Assembly (NCBI RefSeq): GCF_041053105.1
Contig: NZ_CP163444.1
Span: 310,001-374,000 of the forward strand
From: Streptomyces sp. R44
GTDB lineage: Bacteria > Actinomycetota > Actinomycetes > Streptomycetales > Streptomycetaceae
Direction of reading: 5' to 3'
DNA: 64,000 bases
Below are positions 8,517 to 17,986 of the stretch, piece by piece. The notes beneath the pieces were generated by a model. The model saw nothing but the letters and a program-made list of their open reading frames with translations. It made no database searches and was not told the DNA's origin. Position numbers and translations under genes: made by a program. Numbering within the stretch: the first letter of the stretch is position 1; each line of letters opens with the position of its first letter.

Positions 8517-10013
8517 ATGCCCCCCGCCGAACCCTCACCGGGCACGACGTCCGGACCTGCCCCCTCCCGGCTCGTCGTCCCCGTCCTCGCCTTCTGCGGC
8601 ATGGTCGTCGCCGTCATGCAGACCCTCGTCGTACCCCTGCTGCCGCACGTGCCCGAGCTGACCGGAGCGAGCCCGCGCGCCGCGGGCTGGCTCGTGACCG
8701 TCACGCTCCTCACCGGCGCGGTGTTCACTCCGGTACTCGGCCGGGTCGGCGACATGTACGGAAAGCGGCGGGTCCTGCTCGCCTCGCTCGGGGTGCTCAC
8801 CCTCGGTTCCGTACTCTGTGCCGTCAGCTCCGACATCGGCGTACTGATCACCGGCCGGGCCCTCCAGGGCGCGGCGCTCGCGGTGATCCCGCTCGGCATC
8901 AGCATCATCCGCGACGAACTCCCCGCCGAGCGTGTCCTGCCGTCGATCGCGCTCATGAGCTCCACCCTCGGCATCGGCGCGGCGATCGGAGTGCCCCTGG
9001 CCGCCGTCGTGACGGAGAACTTCGACTGGCACACCATGTTCTGGGCATCGGCCGCCCTCGGCCTGCTCGACTTCCTGCTCGTGCTGGGGATCGTGCCGGA
9101 GTCGGGCGTGCGCTCCCGGGGACGCTTCGACGTGCCGGGCACGCTCGGCCTCGCCGTCCTCCTCGTCGGTGTGCTCCTGGCGATCACCCAGGGCTCCGTC
9201 TGGGGCTGGACCTCGGCGCTGACACTCGGCCTGTTCGGCGCCTCGGTGGCCGTCGGTCTGCTGTGGGGCTGGTACGAACTCCGTACCGCGTCCCCGATCA
9301 TGGACCTGCGGGTGTCCGCCCGGCCCGCCGTGCTGATGACCAACGTCGCGGCGCTGCTCATCGGGTTCTCTTTCTACGCCAACTCCCTGGTCACCGCCCA
9401 GCTCGTACAGGAGCCCACGAGCACCGGCTACGGCCTCGGTGCCTCCCTCGTCGTCAGCGGACTCTGCCTGCTGCCCGGCGGACTCGCGATGGTGGCCCTG
9501 TCGCCCCTCTCGGCGCGGATCTCCGCCTCGTACGGGCCCCGCACCGCGCTCGCCCTCGCGGCGGTCGTCATGACCCTGGGCTATCTGGTCCGCTTCTTCA
9601 CCAGTCACAGCCTCTGGCTGATCGTCGCCGGCGCCACCGTGGTCGCCTGCGGCACCGCCATCGCGTACTCCGCGTTGCCCGTCCTCGTCCTGCGGGCCGT
9701 CCCGGTGAGCGAGACCGCGTCGGCCAACGGCCTCAACACCCTGATGCGCTCCGTCGGCCAGGCCTGCTGCAGCGCCGTGGTCACCGCCGTACTGGCTCGT
9801 GTGACCTTCGTGGTGGACGGGCGCACCGCGCCGACGCTCCACGCCTACCTGCTGATCTTCCTGATCGCAGCCGGAACGGCGCTTGCCGCCCTCGTCGCCA
9901 CCCTCTTCCTGCCGTCCGACCGGCCGAGCCGGGGCACTCCGCGCGACGGCGAGCGGTCGGGCGGTACGGTCACGGTGTCACCGCCCACCAGCGCCGTCCG
10001 AGGGAACGCATGA
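8517..10013 (+). CDS. MFS multidrug-type transporter (DHA2-like, 14 spans)
   Basis: 498 residues. The family signature GRVGDMYGKRRVL between spans 2 and 3 and about 14 hydrophobic segments place it with drug:H+ antiporter-2 exporters. The ATG at 8517 has a GGAG site just upstream; the GTG at 8490 lies inside the operator palindrome and is less likely. The stop overlaps the TetR start (ATGA), so the two are translationally coupled. Such exporter-repressor pairs are usually induced by the exported compound. The substrate is unknown; the FUSC neighbour suggests a weak acid or aromatic. Confidence 0.85.
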   Translation: MPPAEPSPGTTSGPAPSRLVVPVLAFCGMVVAVMQTLVVPLLPHVPELTGASPRAAGWLVTVTLLTGAVFTPVLGRVGDMYGKRRVLLASLGVLTLGSVLCAVSSDIGVLITGRALQGAALAVIPLGISIIRDELPAERVLPSIALMSSTLGIGAAIGVPLAAVVTENFDWHTMFWASAALGLLDFLLVLGIVPESGVRSRGRFDVPGTLGLAVLLVGVLLAITQGSVWGWTSALTLGLFGASVAVGLLWGWYELRTASPIMDLRVSARPAVLMTNVAALLIGFSFYANSLVTAQLVQEPTSTGYGLGASLVVSGLCLLPGGLAMVALSPLSARISASYGPRTALALAAVVMTLGYLVRFFTSHSLWLIVAGATVVACGTAIAYSALPVLVLRAVPVSETASANGLNTLMRSVGQACCSAVVTAVLARVTFVVDGRTAPTLHAYLLIFLIAAGTALAALVATLFLPSDRPSRGTPRDGERSGGTVTVSPPTSAVRGNA

Positions 10014-10663
10014 GCACCGCCGACGAACCCATCTCCCCGGCCACGGCCGGCACGGAGCGAACCGTCCACCGTGAAGCCGGAGAACTCCGCGGGGACGGAG
10101 CGGAGGGGGGACCGGAAGGGGGCCCGGAGACCGGACGCGATGCCATCATCCGCGCCGCACGGCGGGCGTTCACGCTCAAGCCGTACGCCGAGGTCACCAT
10201 GCGCGGCATCGCCGCGGCGGCCGGGGTGAGCCCCTCGCTCATCGTCAAACGGTTCGGCACCAAGGAAGCCTTGTTCAACACGGTCGTCGACTTCCGCCCG
10301 GCCGCCGCCGAACTCTTCGACGCTCCGCTTCCCGGCCTCGGCCGGCACCTCGTCCTGACCATGGTCGACCTCCGCGACCGGCTCCGCGGCGACCCCCTTC
10401 TGCGCGTGGTCTTCTCCCTCGGCATCGAGGACGAGCGCACCCTGCTGCGCTCCCGCTTCCGCGAGCAGGTCACCGACCGGCTCGCCGCCGTCCTCACCGG
10501 TCCCGACGCTCGCCTGCGCGCCGAGCTGGTCGCCGGCCAACTCCTGGGCCTGGGCGCCACCCTGAGTCTCCACCGCCCCGACGGCGCCACCGCGCACGCC
10601 ACCGCCGATCGGCTCGCGGACCTCTACGCGCCCGGCATCCAGCACCTCGTCGACGGGGGCTGA
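10010..10663 (+). CDS. TetR/AcrR family regulator
   Basis: 217 residues. A 40-residue disordered Glu/Gly-rich leader precedes the DNA-binding domain (RDAIIRAARRAFTLKPYAEV, then TMRGIAAAAGVSPSLIVKRF with a helix-turn-helix), and the rest is a ligand-binding helical domain. It overlaps the MFS gene by four bases. It most likely represses itself, the exporter and the divergent FUSC gene through the palindrome at 8456-8496. Confidence 0.85.
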   Translation: MSTADEPISPATAGTERTVHREAGELRGDGAEGGPEGGPETGRDAIIRAARRAFTLKPYAEVTMRGIAAAAGVSPSLIVKRFGTKEALFNTVVDFRPAAAELFDAPLPGLGRHLVLTMVDLRDRLRGDPLLRVVFSLGIEDERTLLRSRFREQVTDRLAAVLTGPDARLRAELVAGQLLGLGATLSLHRPDGATAHATADRLADLYAPGIQHLVDGG

Positions 10664-10816
10664 GCCGCCGGCTTCGGCCGGAACTCGGCCCGCCGGGCGG
10701 CCGCTCCCGCGGCCCCGCGGCATGGCGACCACCGATCCAGCCGTCTGCGAAGGACCTCGGACTGATGCGGCCGGACCGCGCGCCGGCAGACCCGCCCGGG
10801 TTGGTAGCTTGCGGGC

Positions 10817-11473
10817 GTGGACGACTTCTCACGCTCGTGGACCGCACTGCGCGAGGCCGTCGCCGGTCTCGCCGACGAGGACTTCGATCGGCCGTCGGGC
10901 TGCACCGGCTGGCTCGTACGCGATCTGGTGTGCCACCTCGTCATCGATGCCCAGGACGTCCTGATCACCCTCGCGACACCCGCCGATACGCCGCCGACGC
11001 GCGACGCCGCGAGCTACTGGGAGGTCGCCGAGGTGCCGCCGACCGGCGACGACCCGCTCGACGCGCTGACCGTACGGCTCGCCGCCGCGTACGAGGATCC
11101 GGACCTGCTGAAGTTCCACCTCGACGACGTCGGCTCCGCGGCCGGACGCGCCGCCGTGCTCGCCGACTCCGCCCTCGCGGTCGGAACACGGGGCGAGGTG
11201 CTCACCGTCGGCGACTACCTCTCCGCGTACGTCCTGGAGTGGACGCTGCACCATCTGGACCTGGTGGCGCAGCTGCACGAGGCGCAGCGGCCGCCCGCGG
11301 AGAGCGTGGCCGCCGCGCGTGAACTGCTTGAGCGGATCGCCGGCGCGCCCTTCCCGGCCGAACTCTCCGACACGGACGCCCTGCTGCTGGGTACGGGCCG
11401 CCGCCTGCCGAGCGCCGCGGATCGGGTGGCCCTGTCCGGGACCGGCGTGCGGTTCCCGCTCTCGCTCGGCTGA
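10817..11473 (+). CDS. Mycothiol-dependent maleylpyruvate isomerase-like (DinB-fold) protein
   Basis: 218 residues from GTG. The N-terminal four-helix bundle shows the pattern FDRPSGCTGWLVRDLVCHLV, and EWTLHHLDL near residue 143 supplies further metal-binding histidines. This arrangement is typical of the actinobacterial TIGR03083/MDMPI N-terminal family, whose characterised members bind zinc and use mycothiol. The specific reaction is unknown. It stands alone. Confidence 0.75.
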   Translation: MDDFSRSWTALREAVAGLADEDFDRPSGCTGWLVRDLVCHLVIDAQDVLITLATPADTPPTRDAASYWEVAEVPPTGDDPLDALTVRLAAAYEDPDLLKFHLDDVGSAAGRAAVLADSALAVGTRGEVLTVGDYLSAYVLEWTLHHLDLVAQLHEAQRPPAESVAAARELLERIAGAPFPAELSDTDALLLGTGRRLPSAADRVALSGTGVRFPLSLG

Positions 11474-11629
11474 CCGTGGGGTTCCGGCTCGGCAACGACA
11501 CCGCCGGCCAGTAGGTGACCGTTCCGGGGAGGGGGCAGGCTGCCGGGATCGCGCATGATCTTGTCGCTCAGACCGCAGCGGAGAAGAATCGGAGAAGCAC
11601 CGCTTCTCCCCGGGCCCTCGCGGGACGGC

Positions 11630-12112
11630 TCACGATTCGTCGGACACCGTGTCGCCCGAGGACAGGACCGCCCTTCGTCTGCGGTACACCACCACCGCGC
11701 ACACGGCGAGGAGGAGGACGGCCACGGCGGACACGCCGAGGGCGGTCCGCTCGGCGAAGAGCCTTTCCAGCACTTCGAGTACGCCGAGCCCCGCTGTCGC
11801 GTAGATCAGCGCCCAGGCCGCTCCGCCCACGAACAGGGCGGGAAGGTAGCGCGGCAACGGCATGCGCATGCTGCCCGCGAGGAAGTTGGCGGCGGTCTGG
11901 AAACCGACGGTCAGGAAGGAGACGGCCACCACCGGCGCGCCCCACCGCTGGATCGCCCGCTCGGCGCGCTGGACCTTCGCCGAGGAGAGCCGCCCGGCGA
12001 ACCTGCTGCGCCGGGCGCCGGCGCCGGCGAGCCATCCGACCGCGAATGTCCCTGAGGCGCGCAGCAGGACGATGACGTACAGGGCTCCGGCGGTGAGCGC
12101 GATCTTATCCAC
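11630..12112 (-). CDS. DedA-family (VTT domain) membrane protein
   Basis: 160 residues from GTG. Four or five hydrophobic segments are present, and RWGAPVVAVSFLTVGFQTAA-type and GSMRMPLPRYLPAL segments match the central DedA/SNARE-associated (VTT) motif with a re-entrant loop and conserved Gly-Arg. Family members are lipid scramblase or transport proteins of the membrane. This version is shorter than canonical DedA (about 200 residues). No operon partners. Confidence 0.7.
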   Translation of the reverse strand: MDKIALTAGALYVIVLLRASGTFAVGWLAGAGARRSRFAGRLSSAKVQRAERAIQRWGAPVVAVSFLTVGFQTAANFLAGSMRMPLPRYLPALFVGGAAWALIYATAGLGVLEVLERLFAERTALGVSAVAVLLLAVCAVVVYRRRRAVLSSGDTVSDES

Positions 12113-12493
12113 GACGCCTCATCCCCGGCGCCGGGCCGTCGCTCTCGTCCCCGTCGCGCCCGCGTGGGCGTCCCGCCTCGCCAAGGGCACGACGCGCACG
12201 AGCCCGGTCACCGTCTCTCACCTGTGCCCTACCTCTGCCCGTTCCGTCGTCTGGGTTCCCATCTGCGGCACCGGAACCCGAACCCTCACGCCCCGACCCC
12301 CACATAAAAGGAAGGCCAGCCTAACCTAAGGCGTATGCGACGGGTACGGGGCATCCAGCTGCCTGACGAGCGTACTCACCGGCACCACAGGCAACTCCCC
12401 CGCGAGGCATGATCGCACTCCACGCAGCCACCTGCGACCGACCCTCCGTGCCGCCGGGCACCCCGGCCGGCCACCGCGCAAAGGATGATCACC
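12113..12493. other. Intergenic region without a gene
   Basis: This divergent intergenic stretch of about 380 bases between the DedA-like and SnoaL-like genes has no convincing ORF. It contains an A/T-richer patch around 12300-12330 (AAAAGGAAGGCCAGCCTAACC) that could be a promoter for either gene. Confidence 0.4.
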
Positions 12494-12928
<435 letters not shown>

Positions 12929-12958
12929 TGAGGTTCCCGGGCCTGGCAGTCTGTCCCC

Positions 12959-13531
12959 GTGGACGCTCTCCTTGGCACTCAGGTGCCTCATCAGCGACTG
13001 ACCGATCCCGCCTCGGCGGTTGCGGCCCTGGAACGGGTCGCACCTGATCTCGCGCGTTTCCGGCGTACGGCTCCCTCCGGCATCGGCTGGGCCCAGGTGG
13101 AGGAATGCCTGGGCGTGGGGCTGCCCTCGGACTTCAAGCTGCTCGCCGAGAGCTACCCGTCCTTGATCTTCGGTGACTTCCTGTGCGTCGGTTTCCCGCC
13201 CCCCGGGCGGGAGAAGGACTGGGCCGAGGACCCGGACGATCTCGAGATCCTTGCCGAGTGGTGCGAGGACGCCGAGATGGCCGTCCCTTTGCGCCCGTTT
13301 CCCGCTCCTGGAGGACTGCTGCCCTGGGCCACGTCGAACCAGGGCGACTACTTCCTCTGGCGCACCAGCGAGGCCGGCCCCGATGCGTGGGGCGTCACCG
13401 TGGCCTCCCGCAATGGCGGGTGGTGGCACTACACGGGAGGCGCCGTTCAGTTCCTGGCGGACCTGGTCGGCGGGTCCCTGGAGCTGTGGGGGTTGCCGTC
13501 GGTCGGGCCTTCCGTCGACGTCATCGGCTGA
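12959..13531 (+). CDS. SMI1/KNR4 (SUKH) family protein, paralogue of the one at 2499
   Basis: 190 residues from GTG. The SUKH signature LPSDFKLLAESYPSLIFGDF and the later PGGLLPW and VTVASRNGGWWHYTGGAVQF blocks align with the protein at 2499. It lies 30 bases after the SnoaL-like gene and may be cotranscribed with it, and a strong hairpin at 13560 ends the unit. SUKH proteins are commonly immunity factors, but no toxin is adjacent. Confidence 0.8.
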   Translation: MDALLGTQVPHQRLTDPASAVAALERVAPDLARFRRTAPSGIGWAQVEECLGVGLPSDFKLLAESYPSLIFGDFLCVGFPPPGREKDWAEDPDDLEILAEWCEDAEMAVPLRPFPAPGGLLPWATSNQGDYFLWRTSEAGPDAWGVTVASRNGGWWHYTGGAVQFLADLVGGSLELWGLPSVGPSVDVIG

Positions 13532-13559
13532 CCGATGTCGGTCACTTCGGGGCGAGCTG

Positions 13560-13582
13560 CTGACAGGGGTGGCCCCTGTCAG
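13560..13582 (+). terminator. Hairpin terminator after the SUKH gene
   Basis: CTGACAGGGG and CCCCTGTCAG form a perfect 10-bp stem around a TGG loop, 29 bases past the SUKH stop and before the IclR promoter. There is no long T-run, as is usual in Streptomyces. Confidence 0.7.
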
Positions 13583-13610
13583 TAGCCTGTGTTCGTCATT
13601 CCGGTCGACT

Positions 13611-13625
13611 GTTGAGATTTCGAAC
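13611..13625 (-). promoter_or_regulatory. GTTCGAAAT-type operator upstream of the IclR gene
   Basis: On the minus strand the sequence reads GTTCGAAATCTCAAC. It matches copies before the U32-like gene (50013) and the dehydratase gene (52489 and 52508). It sits about 20 bases before the IclR start, as expected for autoregulation. Confidence 0.6.
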
Positions 13626-13643
13626 GAAAGGGAGGAGGCGGTC

Positions 13644-14417
13644 GTGGGACGCCTCGTACCTGCCGTGACCCGGGCCCTGGACATCCTGGAGCTCTTCCTC
13701 GACGGGGACGGAACGCTCTCGACCCCCGAGATCGTGCGCCGGCTCCAGCTCCCTCGCACCACCGTCCACGAATTGGTGACCACGCTGGCCGCCCGCTCGT
13801 ACCTGGTGCCGGTCCCTGAGCAGCCCGGACGCTACCGGCTCGGCGTGCGGCCGTACCAGCTGGGCAGCCGGTACGCGGAGCAGCTCGACCTCGCCGCCGA
13901 GGGCGGACAGGTGGCCCGCAACGTCGCCGAGACCTGTGACGAGACCGTACACGTCGCCATCCTGGAGGGCACGGACGTCATCTACATCGCCAAGGTGGAC
14001 TCCACGCACGCCGTGCGCATGGTCTCCGCCGCCGGCCGCCGCCTCCCCGCGCACTGCACCTCCGTCGGCAAGATGCTGCTCGCCTCGCTCCCCGAGGAGG
14101 AGCTGGCCGCCCGTATCCCCGACGGCGCCGAGCTGGTCGCGATGACGCCGAACAGCGTCACCGATCCGGCGGCGTTGCGCGCTGCCCTTGCCGAGGTGCG
14201 GCGGCGGGGTGTCGCCCTGGAGAGCCGCGAATCGAATCCGGACGTCAGTTGCGTGGCCGCCCCCGTGCGGGACCGCTCCGGCCGGGTGGTCGCCGCCCTG
14301 TCGATCTCCGTGCCGATGATCCGCTGGAGCGAGGTGCGCCGCGCCGAGCTGGAGGAGCTGGCCGTCAAGGGGGCGACCGAGCTCTCCGAGCGCCTCGGGT
14401 ACCGGAGCCCCGCATGA
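13644..14417 (+). CDS. IclR-family transcriptional regulator
   Basis: 257 residues. It has an N-terminal winged helix (TRALDILELF through LSTPEIVRRLQLPRTTVHEL) and a C-terminal IclR effector domain (DETVHVAILEGTDVIYIAKV, LPAHCTSVGKMLLASLP, SCVAAPVRDRSGRVVAALSI). The GTG at 13644 is preceded by GGAGG. Its stop overlaps the start of the SMP-30-like lactonase (ATGA). IclR regulators beside lactonases usually control sugar-acid catabolism with a sugar acid as effector. The matching operators at 50.0 and 52.5 kb suggest that it controls the distant ABC transporter and dehydratase operon. Confidence 0.85.
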   Translation: MGRLVPAVTRALDILELFLDGDGTLSTPEIVRRLQLPRTTVHELVTTLAARSYLVPVPEQPGRYRLGVRPYQLGSRYAEQLDLAAEGGQVARNVAETCDETVHVAILEGTDVIYIAKVDSTHAVRMVSAAGRRLPAHCTSVGKMLLASLPEEELAARIPDGAELVAMTPNSVTDPAALRAALAEVRRRGVALESRESNPDVSCVAAPVRDRSGRVVAALSISVPMIRWSEVRRAELEELAVKGATELSERLGYRSPA

Positions 14418-15259
14418 TCGAGGTCGCGGTACGGGAGGAAGCGGAGCTCGGCGAGGGACCCACCTGGGACCCGGCCGCCCGGCGGCTGGTCTGGGTCGAC
14501 ATCCTGGGCTCCCGGGTGCACACGTACGACCCTGCCTCCGGGCGCCGCACCGTGTTCGCCACCGAGCAGCACGTGGGCGCGGCCAAGCCGCGCGTGAACG
14601 GCGGCCTCGTCGTCAACCTCCGCGACGGCGTGGGGGTGTACGACGCCCGGGGGGCGTTCAGCTGGCTGCACCGCGAGCCGGTGCCCGGCCGTCGGGGCAA
14701 CGACGCCGCCGTCGCACCGGACGGGGCCCTGTGGGCGGGCACCATGCGCTACGACGAGGCTCCCGGCGGCGGCACGCTCTCCCGGCTGGCGCCCGACGGC
14801 ACGGTCCGCGCGGTCCTCGGCGATGTCGCCGTCAGCAACGGGACCGGCTGGAGCCCCGACGGGCTCCGGATGTACTACATCGACTCCCCCACGCGCCGCG
14901 TCGACGTCTTCGATGTCGATCCGTCCACCCAACACCCGGTGAACCGGCGTCCGTTGGCCGTCATCGAGGACGGCGCCGGCTTCCCCGACGGGCTCGCCGT
15001 CGACGCCGACGGCTGTGTGTGGGTGGCACTGTGGGACGGCGGGGCGGTGCGCCGCTACACGCCCTCCGGAGCGCTCGACCGGGTGCTGGAACTGCCCGTT
15101 CGCAGGCCGACGGCCTGCGCGTTCGGCGGGCCGGGCCTCACCGATCTGTACGTGACGACGGCACGGACCGGCCTGGACCGCCCGCACCCGCTGTCCGGCT
15201 CCCTGCTCGTCGTGCCCGACGCGGGACAGGGCCTGCCCCAGCCACCGTTCGCCGGCTGA
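14414..15259 (+). CDS. SMP-30/gluconolactonase-like lactonase
   Basis: 281 residues forming a six-bladed propeller. The metal-site residues of the family are visible: the Glu in LGEGPTW (about residue 14), the Asn in SNGTGWSPDG and the Asp in FPDGLAVDADG. It hydrolyses sugar lactones to aldonic acids, with a divalent metal. It is coupled to the IclR gene. In a non-phosphorylative sugar route it would act between the alcohol dehydrogenase (50304) and the acid dehydratase (51308), both now 35 kb away. Confidence 0.85.
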   Translation: MIEVAVREEAELGEGPTWDPAARRLVWVDILGSRVHTYDPASGRRTVFATEQHVGAAKPRVNGGLVVNLRDGVGVYDARGAFSWLHREPVPGRRGNDAAVAPDGALWAGTMRYDEAPGGGTLSRLAPDGTVRAVLGDVAVSNGTGWSPDGLRMYYIDSPTRRVDVFDVDPSTQHPVNRRPLAVIEDGAGFPDGLAVDADGCVWVALWDGGAVRRYTPSGALDRVLELPVRRPTACAFGGPGLTDLYVTTARTGLDRPHPLSGSLLVVPDAGQGLPQPPFAG

Positions 15260-15315
15260 TACCGCAACGGTCCTCAGTGCGGCAGTCGGGCAGGTGGTTG
15301 TTGTTCTGGCCCATG

Positions 15316-15375
15316 GGCATGGGCATCGGCATCGGCATCGGCATCGGCATCGGCATCGGCATCGGCATCGGCATC
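15316..15375 (+). repeat. GGCATC hexanucleotide tandem repeat (nine units plus a GGCATG variant)
   Basis: GGCATG at 15316 is followed by nine exact GGCATC units to 15375. It sits 56 bases after the lactonase stop and directly before the start of the DUF6221 gene, in its leader. Unit-number changes would alter the distance between its promoter and its ribosome site. Confidence 0.9.
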
Positions 15376-15382
15376 GGAGATC

Positions 15383-15709
15383 ATGCAGGGCATGACTGCC
15401 GAACTGATCACCTGGCTGCACGAGCAGATCGACGCCGACGAAGCGGCAGCCGCAGACCAGCCACCCCTGTCATGGCTTCCCGAAGGGCTGTCCCCCGACA
15501 ACCCGCTTGCCGCGCTCTACTCCCCGGCCCGCACCATCGCCATGCGCCGCGACCTGCTCGCCACCTGGCGCGACCCGGAACACGCCGATTCCCAGGACCA
15601 CGACAGCCACAGCATCGACTGGTCGCTGCGGGTCCTCGCAGCAACCGCCTACTCCGATCGCCCGGGATATCGCGCAGAGTGGGCTCCTGCCGACGACGGG
15701 CCAGCTTGA
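15383..15709 (+). CDS. DUF6221-like protein
   Basis: 108 residues. It shows MTAELITWLHEQIDADEAAA at the N-terminus and YSPARTIAMRRDLLATWRDP, which aligns with the DPARVLREIEAKRR segment of the protein at 5642. The tail VLAATAYSDRPGYRAEW matches the LA-xYADHPDY ending. The start is ambiguous: ATG at 15383 is only three bases after GGAG, while ATG at 15392 is 12 bases away. Function is unknown. It directly follows the GGCATC repeat. Confidence 0.65.
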   Translation: MQGMTAELITWLHEQIDADEAAAADQPPLSWLPEGLSPDNPLAALYSPARTIAMRRDLLATWRDPEHADSQDHDSHSIDWSLRVLAATAYSDRPGYRAEWAPADDGPA

Positions 15710-15916
15710 GGCGGTCGGCTCCGCCAGCGGAACCCGAGTGCTTGCCCAAGCCGGTCAGACTTCGTTGACACAGGTCACGCCCTCGCACCACAGTCAGCGG
15801 ACAGCCTTTTAGGTCCGCCGCTGACGGACTCGGACAACGGCCGGGACATCCACTGACGGGTGCCCCGGCGCCGGGTGCGACGTGCGTGGCGGCGGGGTGC
15901 GGACGGTGCCGGCCCG

Positions 15917-16165
15917 TCAGACCTTCTCGTCGACGGGAAGGTAGCGTTCGAGGCCGCGAGCGGTCATCTCGTCGAGTACGCGCTGCCATTCCTTGGCGTA
16001 CTGCTCCAGCTGTTCCCGTCGCACGGCCAGGTCGAAGCAATACCCCGGCGTACTGGCGTCGTACCTGCGCTGCGCCTCCTTCCCCTGTGCGGCGACACCG
16101 TCGCGGTCGAGTCCCACCGCCTTCTCCTGCACGTTCTTTCGGATTTCCTCGTCTGACTCGAACAT
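15917..16165 (-). CDS. Small acidic/basic helical protein, unknown
   Basis: 82 residues starting MFESDEEIRKNVQEKAVGLD. The ATG at 16165 has a near-perfect GAGGAGAAG ribosome site. The sequence is hydrophilic and mostly helical, with one Cys (TPGYCFDLAVRREQLEQYAK). It is not recognised as a family member. It lies at the left edge of the biosynthetic cluster, divergent from the MFS exporter, and could be its outermost gene. Confidence 0.6.
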   Translation of the reverse strand: MFESDEEIRKNVQEKAVGLDRDGVAAQGKEAQRRYDASTPGYCFDLAVRREQLEQYAKEWQRVLDEMTARGLERYLPVDEKV

Positions 16166-16591
16166 ACTTCTCCTCAATTCAACGGACGGTCTCGTCGGAC
16201 CGACGCGTCCACCGCGGCGGCGCATCGGACGGTATGCGACGCGGGAGAACCAGAACAACATCGAAATCGAGTCGCCGTCTAGCAGGTTTGCGACGTGAAC
16301 CGTCAGACGACGATTTTCCCGGGCGGACGGTTTATCGACTTGGCTAAGTCGTCGCGGATCAGGCAGGGACTTCCGTGCGCCGCGTCGGGGCGGCCAGCCC
16401 CCGCCGAGCACTGGAGCAGCCCTGTGAGCTGCGGAAATGCTGGAACCGGTGACTCCGCGTCCGCACCTGGGCCGCCCTCGGCAGCTCATGGGGCCGGTTG
16501 TTGGTGTCGGGAATCTGCCAGAAGATGGTGCCCGTTCCTGCTGGACTAGAGGTCACACACCCCATGTGATGCCCAACTCAGGACGGGATTC
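16166..16591. promoter_or_regulatory. Divergent promoter region at the left edge of the biosynthetic cluster
   Basis: 426 bases between two divergent starts without a gene. A small inverted repeat CGACTT-GGCT-AAGTCG lies at 16336-16351. The region around 16240-16340 is less GC-rich than its surroundings, as promoters in this genus usually are. Confidence 0.45.
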
Positions 16592-17809
16592 ATGTCCACA
16601 GCAACCACCCCTTCTGTCCAATCTCCCGCACCGCCGGAGCGCTCGCCTTTCATCTCCTGGCTGGCCGTCGTTTCGGTAATGCTGGGGATCTTCTCCATCG
16701 TCACGACCGAAATTCTTCCGATCGGCCTTCTCACGTCGATCGGATCGAGTTTCACCATTTCGGACGGAATGGCTGGTCTCATGATGACCATGCCAGGATT
16801 CCTCGCCGCGGTCTCGGCCCCTGTGGTCACGGTGGCCACAGGACGTATCGACCGGCGGGTCATGCTGGGCGTGTTCATCCTGCTGCTGGCGCTGGCCAAC
16901 TTCCTTGCCGCCGCCGCGTCGAGCTACTGGCTGGTCCTGATCTCCCGTGTCATGGTGGGCGTCACCATCGGCGGCTTCTGGTCCATCGGGGCCGGACTCG
17001 CCGGTCAGCTGGTTCCCGCGAAGTCCGTGGGCCGCGCGACCTCGGTGATCTTCTCCGCCGTACCGCTCGGCTCCGTACTCGGAGTACCGCTGGGCACGTT
17101 CATCGGCGACATCGCGGGCTGGCGGACGGCGTTCCTCGTCATGGGCGGCTTCACACTGGCCGTCCTCGTGCTGCTCCTCGTCGTCGTCCCGCCCCTCCCT
17201 TCCGACCAGGCGACGCGCCTCGATGTCCTCGGCGGCATGCTCCGAAGCGTCAACACCCGCTTCGCGCTGGTCATGACCTTCCTCGTCGTGCTCGCCCACT
17301 TCGGCACGTACACGTACGTCACCCCCTTCCTTGAGCAGGTGACCCACGTCAGTTCGGGTCTCATCACGATCTACCTGCTCATCTACGGTGCGGCCGGCAT
17401 CGCCGGCAACTTCCTCGGCGGATCCATGGTGGGTCGCTATCCGCGGTCCACCTTCGCCGCGGCGGCGGCCCTGATCGCCGCCGCGACCCTGCTCCTGCCC
17501 GTCCTGGGACAGTCGGACGCCGGCGCGGTGGCGCTGCTGGTCGTCTGGGGCGTCGCCTACGGTGCCGTCCCGGTCTGCTCCCAGACGTGGTTCTCCAAGG
17601 CCGCCCCCGACTCCCCCGAGGCGTCCTCCGTCCTGTTCACCGCCTCCTTCCAGGCCACCATCTCCCTCGGGGCCCTGGTGGGAGGGGCCGTCCTCGACCG
17701 TTCCTCGCCCTCCACGGTGATGGTGCTGGGCGGGCTGGCGGCCGTCCTGACGGTCCTCGTGGCCTGGGCCCACTGGGCGGGGAAGTTCACATGGCCGAAG
17801 TCCTCCTAG
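16592..17809 (+). CDS. MFS exporter (DHA1, AraJ/sugar-efflux type)
   Basis: 405 residues with about 12 hydrophobic segments, including MLGIFSIVTTEILPIGLLTS, which is the TEFLPxGLL-type start of DHA1 drug or sugar-efflux exporters, and GRIDRRVML in the loop after span 2. It is the first rightward gene of the cluster, followed 178 bases on by asnB. Inference: export of the cluster product or self-protection. Confidence 0.85.
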   Translation: MSTATTPSVQSPAPPERSPFISWLAVVSVMLGIFSIVTTEILPIGLLTSIGSSFTISDGMAGLMMTMPGFLAAVSAPVVTVATGRIDRRVMLGVFILLLALANFLAAAASSYWLVLISRVMVGVTIGGFWSIGAGLAGQLVPAKSVGRATSVIFSAVPLGSVLGVPLGTFIGDIAGWRTAFLVMGGFTLAVLVLLLVVVPPLPSDQATRLDVLGGMLRSVNTRFALVMTFLVVLAHFGTYTYVTPFLEQVTHVSSGLITIYLLIYGAAGIAGNFLGGSMVGRYPRSTFAAAAALIAAATLLLPVLGQSDAGAVALLVVWGVAYGAVPVCSQTWFSKAAPDSPEASSVLFTASFQATISLGALVGGAVLDRSSPSTVMVLGGLAAVLTVLVAWAHWAGKFTWPKSS

Positions 17810-17986
17810 CCACACCGTGACCGGGGCGGCCGTCCGCCTCGGTCGCCTGCCCCACCGCTTTCCCCCCTCGCCCGGTCGCGCCCGCAGAAGCGGGCCGGCC
17901 CGGCGAGAGGTGCCTCCCCTTCTCTTTCCCGGACCACCTCGATGAGCCAGGTGCTCTCGACCGCCTACCTAAGGAGAACGTCGCTT

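Noticed and set aside
6442..8661. Long plus-strand frame antisense to the FUSC gene
   Set aside because: Shadow of the exporter, with Arg/Gly-rich low-complexity product.
15316..15375. CRISPR array
   Set aside because: Units are only six bases with no spacers; a microsatellite.
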